In this document: one piece after another, positions 35,368 through 46,319 of the stretch
Layout of the letters: each line of letters starts with the position of its first letter
Numbering within the stretch: the first letter of the stretch is position 1
Assembly (NCBI GenBank): GCA_026119935.1
Contig: JALRMH010000046.1
Span: 248,001-312,000, forward strand
Length of the DNA: 64,000 nucleotides
DNA from: Endothia cerciana
Taxonomy: Eukaryota > Ascomycota > Sordariomycetes > Diaporthales > Cryphonectriaceae
Direction of reading: 5' to 3'
Position numbers and translations under genes: made by a program
Notes under the pieces: generated by a model
Databases searched by the model: none
The model's input: the letters and a program-made list of their open reading frames with translations, nothing else
Told to the model about the DNA's origin: nothing

Positions 35368-36821
35368 GCCGCCGGATCTCCCTGAGTGTCACTATTGTAC
35401 ATACCCATCAGGGACCCCTACCCTTCCTTTGTGTATTCTCCACCGACGGATGGTCCAGAACAATTCGGCAGGAATGCTCTCGCGTGTGAATGTTGTCGGC
35501 CTCGAAATGGCAATGCGGCAAAGCTGCTATAACGCACGCATGCGCCGGGGAGGCCTTCCGCGGCCAGGGTCGGTATGCCTCTCTGGATATCTCCTGTGTC
35601 TCTCCTGCCCTCGCCCGACCACATCGGTGGGGGCAGCCTGAACCTTCAGGAAAACAGGTCCACAAGCCCTCATCCGAAGCAGCGCAGGGGAGGTTAGGGG
35701 CGGAGGTGTCTCTTGCGCAAGTGGTTGGGGAGGATCGGTCCGCCGGGAGAGGCCGAACGACCTTCTCCCAGCTTCGAGCGCCTTGGAAGGGCCTCAGTCC
35801 GGCCGCAGTAGGGCAGCAGCATGTCTCGTATCCGCGCGGAACAGCGTGGGCATGTGTGGTCCGAGGTCAAGTACCGGTGACGCTCTGGACGGCAAAGGAG
35901 CAGCTTCAGAGATGACGTGCGTGTGTTTCGCAATCGGTTGGCGCCGAGGTCATCTGGTTATTGGAACAAGAGAGTCGGACACGGGATACGCCGAAAGTAT
36001 CCTCAAGAGCCTCCCGTGGCAGGTTCTGGCCCGGGGCCTGAGCTCAACGTAGTCCAGCAATTGAGTTTGATCGCCGACCACTGTTCCAATCTAGGTTCAC
36101 CTCGATCACCGTGATGTCTGAGATGGGCAGTCATCTTGCGGCCTAGTCATGCTCTTCAAGAGGAGAGATTGGGAAGGTTGAGAGGGTTGCGAAGGTGTCG
36201 GATTTATCCCTATCGGATGTGACAAATGAGGCCGGCCATTCAGGGACATACGTAGAAGTACGTGTGTAATGTAATGTAATTCATGAATCAGTTATCCAGA
36301 GACAATAGGCAAAGAGGACATCCGAAATGGGACGGCTTATCAAGGTCCGGTCTGAGAACGCACAGATCCGACGTGGCTGTTGGACATTGCAGTACCCTTG
36401 CTGGGATCTTGGCGATATTGAACTCGTGCCATCATGGGTGACTTACCCTGACCCTCGCTTGCTTGATGCTACCACGTACACCATACCGCTACCTTTCTGA
36501 GCCCCCACGCCCTTGCAGAGAGGCAATCTTGTGTGTCTAGCATGCTTTGTCTGAGCGCAGGTGTCCGATAGTGTGCTGTGGCAAAAACAGCCTCCTCCCG
36601 ACCGTCGGATGGTTGATCGATATACTTCGTGGATGGGAAAGGAGGCATGAGGAGCGAGCCCACGTCGTCACGAGACGTCGGCGGCGGCGACATTCCTGAG
36701 GGAACGAGGCCGTCAGGGATGTGAGCTTAATCATGGGGTCGGGAGCTTATTTGTAGCGGATCCGGGAAGCCTGTTGGCTCGGGGAGGCTTCTGCATAAAT
36801 GTATCGGACGCGCCACGGCAG

Positions 36822-36848
36822 ACGGCCGCGGCAGACGGCCACGGCAGC
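36822..36848 (+). repeat. Imperfect 12-bp tandem repeat (CGGCAGACGGCC type)
   Basis: Two adjacent CGGCAGACGGCC units plus a partial third occur in noncoding DNA. No function is apparent. Confidence 0.6.
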
Positions 36849-37483
36849 TGGATTGTTTGCGACAAGCATGTGTTGGGAAGGAGAGAAAAAGACCCTGACG
36901 CGTGAGTGACCGTTATCCATCCCACGTCGCTTGGCGCCGCGAAGCTGACCCTTTTTCTTTTTTTCTCTTTTTTTTTTTTTTCACTGCGCAGATGATGTCA
37001 AACCTTCGATACCCTGCAGATCCAGATCTGGGACATTGGGCGGCCGCATTTGTAGGCATGCTTCGGGCTATGCCTAAAGCTGATGTCTGTGACAAGCAAC
37101 CGGCAGAGCCCAGAGCAGAGCATCGAGAGATGGCTAGACCAACCGGTAGTTGAGGCAGAAGGTGCCGTGGCCGGGCATTCTCTACAACTGGATAAGACGG
37201 CCTGTAGCTGCCGACTATACGTGTGGTGGTCCTGAGCTGTAAGCTGTGAGGTGTCAGGTGAGGCGGATATTTAGGCTCACTCGGGAGGTCTTAGGCTCAG
37301 TCGGGAAAACTAGGCCCTACCTGTGCCTGCCTCACATACTGGCGCGAGGACACCCCCTTGGGGCGAGTATGCCCCCGGATGGTATCAGTAAGTTATGAAA
37401 CCCGCGCCCGATCTACACTGGCCCGCGAATTGCCCGCGGCCGACAGACCAGGTGGGGTGGCAGGCAAAGGTAGGTCCAGGAAT

Positions 37484-37516
37484 GCAGGCAGCAGGCAGCA
37501 GGCAGCAGGCAGCAGG
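37484..37516 (+). repeat. 7-bp tandem repeat (GCAGGCA unit)
   Basis: About four and a half copies of a 7-bp GCAGGCA/GGCAGCA unit occur in noncoding DNA. Confidence 0.8.
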
Positions 37517-38897
37517 GCTGGCGACATATAACGACTTATACTCAAGACCCGAGAGAAAGGGCTGATTTGCTGGGCGACCTCGGCGGCCTGTCACCTCGCG
37601 GAAGGCGTGCCGCGCGATTGGCCAAAGGACGAGCACGACAGTCGGGGTTTGAAGGTAATGCAGACAGCCAGTCCCCGGGCGACACCTCGAGGCCTGAAGT
37701 TGTGTAGCCGGCCATATTGACATAACCAGCGGGTGGTTGCTCAGCTTATTGTTACGTCCCCCGCGCGCAGCACGACATCTAACCCCCGAGCACGATGGCT
37801 GGGTGGCTTGTGCCTTCAGGTACAAGATCGTCAAGATCTCGCGCTGCCAGCGCGCGGCAACCCAGAAAGTGCAATACCACCGGGCTTCCTGTCCTTGCAA
37901 TGTGGATGTCGAGGCGATTGGGATAGGGTGATATTGGCCGAGCCCCTAGCTGGTTGGCAGACCGTGGCTTCCACCACTCGCGCCGCACAGGAGGATGATG
38001 CTGGATTTAGCAGGTATCTAAGCTGTGAGTGGGCACTGGGCTGCTTCCGGCCGGATTGAACGCGGCTGTTGGGCATCTCGAAGGGGAAGGTCACGGATGA
38101 GAGACTGCGCGCCTAGGATCCTTGGAAAGGGGAAGATAAGGGCTAGGACGGAAAGAGAGAATAGACGAGATTGTAGTCCCGCGGACCAGCAACCTCGCGA
38201 CAGGCTAGTGTGCCGCCCGCCCGTGTGAGAGATCCCATGTTGAGGGGCAAGGGTTCTATGTGATCGACAGATATGGACCCCCAAAAGTTGTTGTAGCGGA
38301 GAGGGATAGGGATTCAAGGCTTTGAGGCAAACTTGAAGGGTCAAAGGAGGAGCTGACCAGGGGTGTGATCATTGCTGTACATGATTCACCGTCATAGCAT
38401 CTCAACGGGCTGCTCGCTGCTCGGGTAGGTATTGCAAAGGTGGCGCGCGGTCGACTGAAGGGAACCATCGCAAAGGTGACCCCCATCATGGCGACGAAGT
38501 CGGCGGGGTCGGGGATCTAAAATTTGCCACAGACAAGATGGACCCTCGCGGCCGACAGATAAATGGTTGTCGCCGGCGCTGTCACGCCGCTACTGGGATG
38601 GGACGATGACCGGCAGATTGACGACAGATAAGCTTGGTTCCAGTCCCAGATGCGAGGAACGCTGGCTGGTTGGCCGTCCGTCCGGTGGCCACTGACGACA
38701 TTCTCGTGGACTTGGAGCGGCAAAGCCTGTGCGCGTCCACGGCCTGTGATAACATCCCGCAATGTGAGGGAGACGGGATGGTGGTGGGTCACCCTCTGAT
38801 CTACTGCCGATCCCACCAGCCTCACAGGCGTCAACCTCGGATGCCGTGGCCAAGAGAGTGCTTGCCAGCCTGTGTCTTCGCGCTGTGTGTGGGTGTT

Positions 38898-38910
38898 GGG
38901 GGGGGGGGGG
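38898..38910 (+). repeat. G13 homopolymer
   Basis: A run of thirteen G residues in noncoding DNA, in the same gene-free region as the C16 and C14 runs. Confidence 0.9.
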
Positions 38911-39791
38911 AGGTTTTCTCATCCGTGGTTGAGGCGGTACCGAGGACTTCGGGTAGGACAGACCGTGCGAAGGATGCTGAGTGGTGCGCCGAAGAAGTCG
39001 GACAGTCAGAGATTGTACTCCTGAAGTACCTGACATTAGCGTCGCGAAGGATTGAGATTGAGGGGGATGGAACCTTCGATGGTCGTTCTGGCTGTGTTCT
39101 GGAAGGCGCATGGAAGGAGTGGAAACACCGGCCAAGCCTGGCTCGCATTATTTCCAGGCATGGCTGGGGCATGGATACCACGGTAGGCATGACCGGATGC
39201 TCCAGGAGCTGCATCATCCTCGGCGGCATGGGGGTAGGACATGCACCCCTCTCGTCACCGGGGAGGGGGCGTCCCCGGCTCTACTGGCTGTGGTGGCCCT
39301 CGCCATTCGCCTGCGGTGGTGTGGCTTGCCGATCACGGCCCACCTGGGGCCGGACTCGACAAGCTGCGGTTGGCTGGGCGGGCGGGCTGGGGCCTGCATC
39401 TCCATGCTTCACGATATCCACCGCATACCGTAGTGTTGTGTTGTCTCACAACACACGGCACATGTAGCACCCCAGAACAGACAGGACACCTCGGCATGTT
39501 GAGATAGGCCGGCTGCCCAGTGGGCTGCCAATTCTTGCCTGTATCTGTCCCTCGTTTCCCTGATCAGCCTGTCGGCCTTTGCTTGTCTGTCCTCTGCGGT
39601 CGGTTCTCGCAGGGCAATCTTTGACGTCCAGCGCAGCGTCCCGTATTTCATATGGGGGGCATGGGGCGGCACAGTCAAAGGGAAAAAGAGGGTCCCGCGA
39701 ACCTTACTCGCATCGATTGCATGCGGCCACCTATCGTACTGGGGGGCCTTTGTCCCTCAGAGACACACAATGCCGCCCCGTTGGCTCCCTT

Positions 39792-39805
39792 CCCCCCCCC
39801 CCCCC
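39792..39805 (+). repeat. C14 homopolymer
   Basis: A run of fourteen C residues in noncoding DNA. Confidence 0.9.
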
Positions 39806-40495
39806 TTGATCCGCGTTCGTGTTACCGTTACCGGCCCCCGACTGCTGATTGCTGATCGAGGGTCGAGGCCCAGTTGTGCCCCTTCTCGAATTGAGTTAGG
39901 TATGTTGTGAGCTGAACAGGCGCCAGCAGGTCGGCCCTTGGCCATGTCAGCCACGCCACGTACCGCGCTGCCTTGCTGTGCTGTACTGCGCTGCGCCGCG
40001 CATCTTCGTCGGCTGTTGTCCGATATCAAGATCGTCGTCACCACTGTCAGCGACCCCAACCCATATCTCCTTTGCCAGCCCACCCAGGCCGCCCATCACA
40101 ACAAAAGCGCGGTCTCACCTCCCCGTAACTGCCGTGTCTCGGTCTTTTTGGCACTTCCCGAATTTCTCGAAGCACCGAGCCGTGCTGTGACTCGCCCTCG
40201 ACGCACCGCATTCGTTGCCGCTGCCGCGCTTGGGGGTTGGTTTGGGGTGGGGCGGGGGGACAATCGTGAGAGGATCGGCAGCGATCATGTACAAGTCCGG
40301 CGTGGTGGGCGGGAGGAGAGGGATGGACAAAGGGCACGAATGGGGTGCTCCAGGTTAAGTTGCGGCACAGATAAAATTAATCTGCCGTGTCTCGTCGGCC
40401 GATTCTCAGCCCTTCTGGACCTGTAGCTGCATCGAATCGTATGGATACCTCTCTGCCTGCCTGATGCATAATGTGCTGCTCTTGGCTGCGTGGCT

Positions 40496-40508
40496 CCCCC
40501 CCCCCCCC
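40496..40508 (+). repeat. C13 homopolymer
   Basis: A run of thirteen C residues in noncoding DNA. Confidence 0.9.
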
Positions 40509-40722
40509 ACGGGACAGACGCGGAGCTATCGAGAGGGTACCCACAGGGTACATGCCCACCAACAACACGCATATGTGTCGTGCTGGGAACCTGACCACAG
40601 TACTAGGCGCCTGCTGACGCTCTCAGAAGCCTCGACTAGACAATCGCCGCCGTAGGCCATCTTGGAATGTGTAGTAGAGAGAGCTGAACACACAGACATC
40701 GACAATGCAAACCCAAGGGCTG

Positions 40723-40739
40723 CCATAGTACTACTATGG
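40723..40739. repeat. Short perfect inverted repeat CCATAGTA-C-TACTATGG
   Basis: Two 8-nt arms flank a single central base. A related inverse copy (ACCATAGTAGTA) occurs near 40910-40921, so the segment could also pair over about 170 nt. No terminator or protein site is recognised. Confidence 0.6.
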
Positions 40740-41080
40740 TACTACCTAAGTACGTACAGCAGTCACGGTACGGGGGGTCTTCAGGGAATGATCAGATCGC
40801 CCAGCGGGGTTCCCTAACAGGGACGGGACACGGGAGCGGTAGGGGGACAGGAGATACGGAGCTGCCTAGGTTCCAGGTGCCCCAGGTGCCCAGGTGCCTA
40901 GGTACCACCACCATAGTAGTATGCGTCTGCGGTACATGACAGGTGCTCGGCCATTCCTTCCCAACTGGTAAGGTGTACAGGACCATCTGCAGGAGCTGTC
41001 GTCAGGCTCAAGGTACCCTTGCATCTCGCGCCTAGGCACCCCTGCCTTGTCTGCGTTCCTTCCCACCTGCAACCTTCCTT

Positions 41081-41117
41081 CCTCCTCCTCCTCCTCCTCC
41101 TCCTCCTCCTCCTCCTC
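41081..41117 (+). repeat. CCT trinucleotide repeat (about 12 copies)
   Basis: A pyrimidine-only CCT tract lies upstream of the phosphodiesterase gene. A short AAATG pentanucleotide repeat follows at about 41159-41180. Confidence 0.9.
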
Positions 41118-41709
41118 ATGCCGTACTGCGATGCCCTGCGATGCGATGAGATGAATTGGAAATGAAATGAAATGAAATGAGAAGCAGAAAAGGAAATGAA
41201 ATGAACGCAAGGTTCCTGAGAAGTCCCCCCCCTCTCGCCGTCCCCATCCCCGTCCCCCGTCCCCCGTTCCCGTTCCCGGCCAGGCCCTCAAGGTCAGGCC
41301 CTGCCCTTCCCCCCCTCCAAATTTGCAAGATCCCGTTTTTTTCTCTCCCTCCGGGCTTGGGGCTGGAGTTGGGGCTGGGCTGGGCTGGGCTGGCAGGACT
41401 GGGGGTGGCTATTGTACTGTACTCTGCCTCTCTACTGTGTGTGTGTGTGTGTGCTGTATCGGTCGGTCTCGTCCCTGTGGGGAATTATCATGGAACCTCT
41501 TCTCCCATCTCACCCTCATTCTTTTGCTAACCTTGGCCCTTCCTACAGTACCCATCTACCCTTGCTGCTGCTGATTCTTCTTCTTCTTCTTTTTCCCGAC
41601 CTCGCCCCGCCCCGCCCGGGTGTGCGTGCGTGTCTACAGTACAGTATATAGAGCCTCCCCTACCCTGCCACTGCACCTGCCCATAGTACGTGCAAGGAGC
41701 ACAGGTAGT

Positions 41710-41896
41710 TGTGTATGTGTGTGTGCATGTATGTGCATGTGTGTGTGTGCATGTGTGTGTGTGTGTGTGTGTGTGCGTGTGTGTGTGTGCATGTGTGTGT
41801 GTGCATGTGTGCGTGTGTGTGTGTGTGTGTGTATTGTGTGTGTGTATTGTGTGCGTGTGTGTGTGTGTGTGTGCATGTGTGCGCGCGCGTGTGTGT
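41710..41896 (+). repeat. Long imperfect TG dinucleotide tract
   Basis: This 187-bp tract is composed almost wholly of TG with occasional CATG and CG interruptions. It is a large alternating purine-pyrimidine tract with Z-DNA-forming potential. The Cys/Val-only open frames it generates are artefacts of the repeat. Confidence 0.95.
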
Positions 41897-42104
41897 CTCG
41901 CTCTTCCGCGAGTTTTACTACCTTCCTAACCGGCTTGGTCCTGGTCTCGGTTTGGCCTAGGTCTGGGTCTGGGAACTGGGACTGGTTCTACCTTGTACCG
42001 CCTGGGTCGCTCAATGGCTCACTCCCCCCCCTGGGGTTGTGTCATTCTGGCCTCTGACTTGACGTTGAGAAATTCCATACCGAACCTTGTGCAGACAAGA
42101 CGCA

Positions 42105-42105
<1 letters not shown>

Positions 42106-42136
<31 letters not shown>
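42106..42136 (+). repeat. CA dinucleotide tract
   Basis: A perfect CA tract of 31 bp, complementary to the TG tract about 210 bp upstream. A GCAC-type repeat follows near 42291-42321. Confidence 0.95.
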
Positions 42137-42141
<5 letters not shown>

Positions 42142-42780
42142 AGCCAGTCTGCCTGTCTGTCTCCCTGCTAGTCAGTAAATCGTCTGCTGCTGCTGCCGCT
42201 GCTTGCTGCTTCTGCTCCTTGATCCTAGGCTCCTTGTCCTTGTCCTTATCCATCCAGCCTGCGGCACAATACATACTCAATACACGCACACTCGCACGCC
42301 CGCACGCACGCACGCACGCACAAAGGTCTTGCTCCTTGTTTCCTCCTTCCTCGTGCCTTTTTTCCGTTTCCGTTTCAAACCTTTGACCTGGGCTTAGTTC
42401 CGCACTTGTACTTTCTTCCCCCGTTCCTGGGATCGAGGTCGACATCTGCCATTCGCACTCGGCACCTGCCCTACCCACGACTCACACAACATCACCACCG
42501 ACAACCACCCACCACCACAACAACTACCAACGGTCAACCGGCCTGCCGGAGCAATACACAGCACCCAACACCATCCCTCCCTCCCCCACAGCTCCATTTC
42601 CAGCGCTGATCACCACCACGGCAACACGGCCACCTGTGCGCACCCACTTACCTCGCAAACTCCAGCTTCGCCCATTCCCGCTACCTACTCTGCTGGCCTC
42701 GACCTGAACCCCCAGGGCAACCTGACCACGACTCGACTGGACTCGATCGCGTCCTCGTCTTCGTCCTCGTGTCGTTCCTT

Positions 42781-42828
42781 TACCCCCCCTCCTTTTTTTT
42801 TCCCTTTTTTTTTCCCTTTTTTTTTTTT
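42781..42828 (+). promoter_or_regulatory. Long T/C tract upstream of the cAMP phosphodiesterase gene
   Basis: This almost uninterrupted pyrimidine tract with T8-T12 runs lies about 740 bp before the start codon. Such tracts often precede transcription starts in filamentous fungi. The role is inferred. Confidence 0.5.
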
Positions 42829-43566
42829 GGGTTTTGTGTGCTCATTGGCATCACGTCGTTCGAAAGCAATCCCCCAACGCGGGCGGCCCGGAGTCACCGT
42901 CACAGATTGATCTTGGTTGCAATTGTCTGAACTACCTCGCGCTGCGCTACGCTTGAGATACATACGTACATGGTCGCAATTCTCGTTCCGAAGGACTGCT
43001 GTCTCCGTGCGACGACTACTCGACCACCCGGATCCTGTCGCCTTTGTGGACCGGCCTCGTTCCTCATACTCCCGCCCACGCCAATCTCCGCGATACCCAT
43101 ACTTCCTACCAGTTTCCCCTTCCCAGTCTATGTCAACGACTCCCGCGGAACAGAACCCCTTTTTCCCGGCCGACAGTCGCGGGAACACACCCCACGTCCT
43201 CTGCGACAAGCCCTCGAACCTGCCGACGTCTCAATTCCGATGTCTCGCTGAGAGGCATTGCCAGCCGCTCTTACACTCGCCAGTCTCCCCTACAACCGAC
43301 AATCTTGGCACGGGTTTGAGATTGTCGGGCAATTCGTGTGCGCACGCCATCTGCTATAGGTAGCTGCAGCCTCGGTGCCTGTGCCGACAATCCTCTCGGT
43401 GTTGGGAGACCTTCGCTCGAGCTCGATTGTCGGCTGTCTCGCTCCCGATCCTGCAACGGGGCTCTACACCTCTTGCCGGAGCCGTCCCTGGTCCAGACCC
43501 CATTCCGTCCCGCGGCAGCGGCGCACCAGTCGCGAGACTGGTCGCGGTCCACTGCACCTTGCCATC

Positions 43567-45405
43567 ATGGACAGGACAGACATCAATGTCATCTATGTCC
43601 ATCGCCATGCCCGCGAGGGCTATCCTGCCGACGACCCGGACCTTGTCGATGGCTTCGTCAGCCCTGGCACACCTGGTGCCGAGCCCGGTCACCTGAGGAA
43701 CAGCATACAGCTGCTCAACGAGGCCTTCGGCCAAGGTAGGTCTCCCGTCCCGCCAGGGTGCATGCGTGCCATTGCTGACTCCTGGTCTAACTCTATCGTA
43801 GTCTATGTCTGCTCAAGTAGCACGTCCTGTCTCTCCACCCTATCTGCCCTTCACCATGCTTCCAGGATCGACCATACCCCTACCATCGTCTTGTTAGACA
43901 TACCCCACGACGAGAGGCTCCCCGAGCGGCCACGGAGGGGTAGCTCTCGCTCAAGGTCGCCGTCGCCCCATTCGAACCCGTCGCCGCTACCACCTGTGAG
44001 ACAAGAGGCGCAGATATCCGACGTCGAGCTGTACGGGCTCAGGTTGTTGCAGAGGATAGTGGCTGAGGCTGATATGCTGAAGGTGATGAAGCTCGTTGTG
44101 CCGATCGCTGTCATCTCTCCCCTTGCCCTGCTCCAGGTCGGCCCGAAGCTTGGATACCGCATCGCGGACGACGGTGCTGTGGGCGGTACCCATCTCTCCA
44201 TGTCTTCCCTGGGCCGCCCCTCCGGCAGGCCCGAACTCGTCAAGACATGTCTCGATCACGGGGCCGTCGATGTCATAACCGCGCCGCTCCGGTCACAGAA
44301 TATCGAGAGCCTTGAGATCCACGCGTACAAGGCTCACCAGGCCGCGGCAAGGGAGCGGGAAGCAGTCCTGCAGATACGAAAAAATAGGAAGCGATCCTGG
44401 GTCGGCGTGGACACGGGAGGAAAGCCGTTCGCCTATCTCCGCGAGGCAATGGTGTCAGGTCTTATGAGGGGGATCTGCAGGCTGGACGACGATGACGAAG
44501 ACAATTCGCTCGGAACCTTTAGGATATCGATTTCTGCAGAAAGACAGGCACAAATCGCGGAGGCAGTCGGCCAGTGGCATTTCTGCGCCCATGACTTCTC
44601 AGATGACGAGCTTGTCGTAGCGGCATCCCTCATGTTCAGTCACGCTCTCTCCATGCCCGAGTTGGAGCAGTGGCGGATCCCTCCTGGTAAGTGACGCTGG
44701 TTTTGATTGTTTTTGTTTCTTTGGCATCAAGCCCTGCATGCCATGCAGTGTGGGCTCCCGTCCGTCTTATGCTGTGCTGACCGCTACTCTGGCAGATCAA
44801 CTGACCCAATTCGTCATTGCCTGTCGTGCCGCATACAACAGCTTTGTACCGTATCATAATTTCCGACACGTCGTGGATGTCCTGCAGGCAACCTTCAGCT
44901 TTCTTGCGCACACCAACACCATCACGCCTTACCCCTTCGGCGAGCAACATGATGAGTCACCGAGGTCACCCGTGGAAGCGCTCTTGATGCCGTTTGAGGC
45001 TCTGACGCTGCTGATCACCGCAATTGGACACGATGTTGGTCATCCTGGTGTGAATAATGGTTTCCTCGTCACTCTCAACGCACCCCTCGCTCAGCTCTAC
45101 AACGACCGCTCTGTGCTGGAATCTTTCCACTGCGCGGCGTTCTCCCAAATCCTCAGAAGACACTGGCCCTCCGCCTTCGAAGACCGAAAAATGCGTAGTC
45201 TCATGATCAGCTCGATTCTTGCCACAGACATGGGCTTGCACTTCGACTATATGAAGAAGCTGGCCGACCTAAGGGAGAAGTTGTCTGCAAACAAGTCTAC
45301 AGAAGGCTGGAACGGCCGCATGGTTGAGGAGCAAAAGGGTCTCGCTTGTGCCCTGCTGATCAAATGCGCAGATATCAGCAATGTGGTATGTACATGCTAG
45401 TCTCC

Positions 45406-45449
<44 letters not shown>

Positions 45450-46319
45450 GAGGAGCCCAGGCTGATATTCTTGGGGCAGGCGCGTCGACATGAGACGGCG
45501 TTGCAATGGATGGACATCTTGGCGGACGAGTTTGCAAGGCAACGCTCCATGGAGAAGGAACTCGAAATCCCTACGTCGCTGATGGCACCACCTTTGACCG
45601 AAAGGGCCTCCCAGTTCAGGTCCCAGTTGAACTTCATGAGCATGTTTGCTCTTCCTCTATTCCAAGGAGTGGCTGATATATTGCCCAACATGAGATATAC
45701 TGTGGGAGAGCTCACGGCCAACTTTGAGATCTTCCAGCAAAAGGTTGCTGAAGCGTTGGCGAAAACACACCCGGAGAGAAACCGCCGACAAGAGCCTCCC
45801 GAGGTGGGATCGGAAACGAATGCACCTGCCCAGACATCAGATCCGATCCCCAGGTCAGCAAGCACTCCGGAGCTGAGAGGCGGCCACAAGGGCGCGAACG
45901 GCGTCTCATCTCAATTTGAGCCCGTCACCGAGGACGGGCCGGTTGGATCGCACAAACAACGCAGCAGCGAGACTACAGAGGGCAGTAGCTTCGCCCATGC
46001 GCCTGGTGATTGCGCCAGCAGCGCTACTACCGGCAGGATGCCGCTCTCGCCTAGCACGCAGGGAACGAGTGTTGTCAGCCAAGAGTCGATAGACCGACCC
46101 AGAAGCAACCCGATACCTACCATTTCCGCCCCGGATTCCGCGAAGAGTATGACCGAGCCGAAGACCAACGGTCAGGCCATTTTCGAAGTCGAGTCCACAA
46201 GCTCGGTGAACTCCGCGCAGGAGAAGTCTATCAAGAAGCGCCCGAGTCGCTTCAGGATGAATGCTTTCCAATTCTTCAGAAGACACAAGTCGTATGAGAC
46301 TGCGGCCGAATCACCCTGA
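43567..46319 (+). CDS. pdeH: High-affinity cAMP phosphodiesterase (PdeA/PdeH type, class I PDE)
   Basis: This enzyme hydrolyses cAMP to 5'-AMP and so limits protein kinase A signalling. The model join(43567..43735, 43802..44686, 44796..45385, 45480..46319) gives 827 residues. The N terminus (MDRTDINVIYVHRHARE) matches the start of other filamentous-fungal PdeA/PdeH proteins. The catalytic domain, from about residue 340, contains the metal-binding signature YHNFRHVVDV (about residue 370), GHDVGHPGVNN (about 429) and KCADISNV followed by ARRHETALQW at the exon 3/4 junction. The C-terminal 200 residues are Ser/Pro-rich and probably disordered. Intron 1 (66 bp) is stop-free and a multiple of three. 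Intron 3 carries a 41-bp TG microsatellite. A 9.2 kb gene-free region lies upstream. Confidence 0.94.
45408..45448 (+). repeat. TG microsatellite inside intron 3 of the cAMP phosphodiesterase gene
   Basis: A perfect 41-bp TG tract begins 22 nt after the GTATGT donor at 45386 and ends 31 nt before the acceptor at 45479. Because the whole intron is only 94 bp, its length depends directly on the repeat number. Confidence 0.95.

Larger units (their letters stand above)
34341..43566. other. 9.2 kb gene-free region, probable regulatory/5' region of the cAMP phosphodiesterase gene
   Basis: No protein family was recognised in any frame across 9.2 kb, although a 277-codon frame (38634-39467) exists. 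The region has four C or G homopolymers of 13-16 nt, a 187-bp TG tract, a CA tract, CCT and AAATG repeats, short tandem repeats and long T/C tracts. The final 1.2 kb before 43567 is pyrimidine-rich like a fungal core promoter and leader. It is several times longer than most other spacers in the window. Confidence 0.5.

Noticed and set aside
38634..39467. 277-codon open frame on the plus strand
   Set aside because: No family resemblance. It spans a G13 homopolymer, has atypical Trp/Cys/Arg-rich composition, and overlaps equally long frames on the other strand in GC-rich noncoding DNA.
41634..42057. Cys/Val-rich or Thr/His-rich open frames in the TG/CA region
   Set aside because: These are produced entirely by the dinucleotide repeat.
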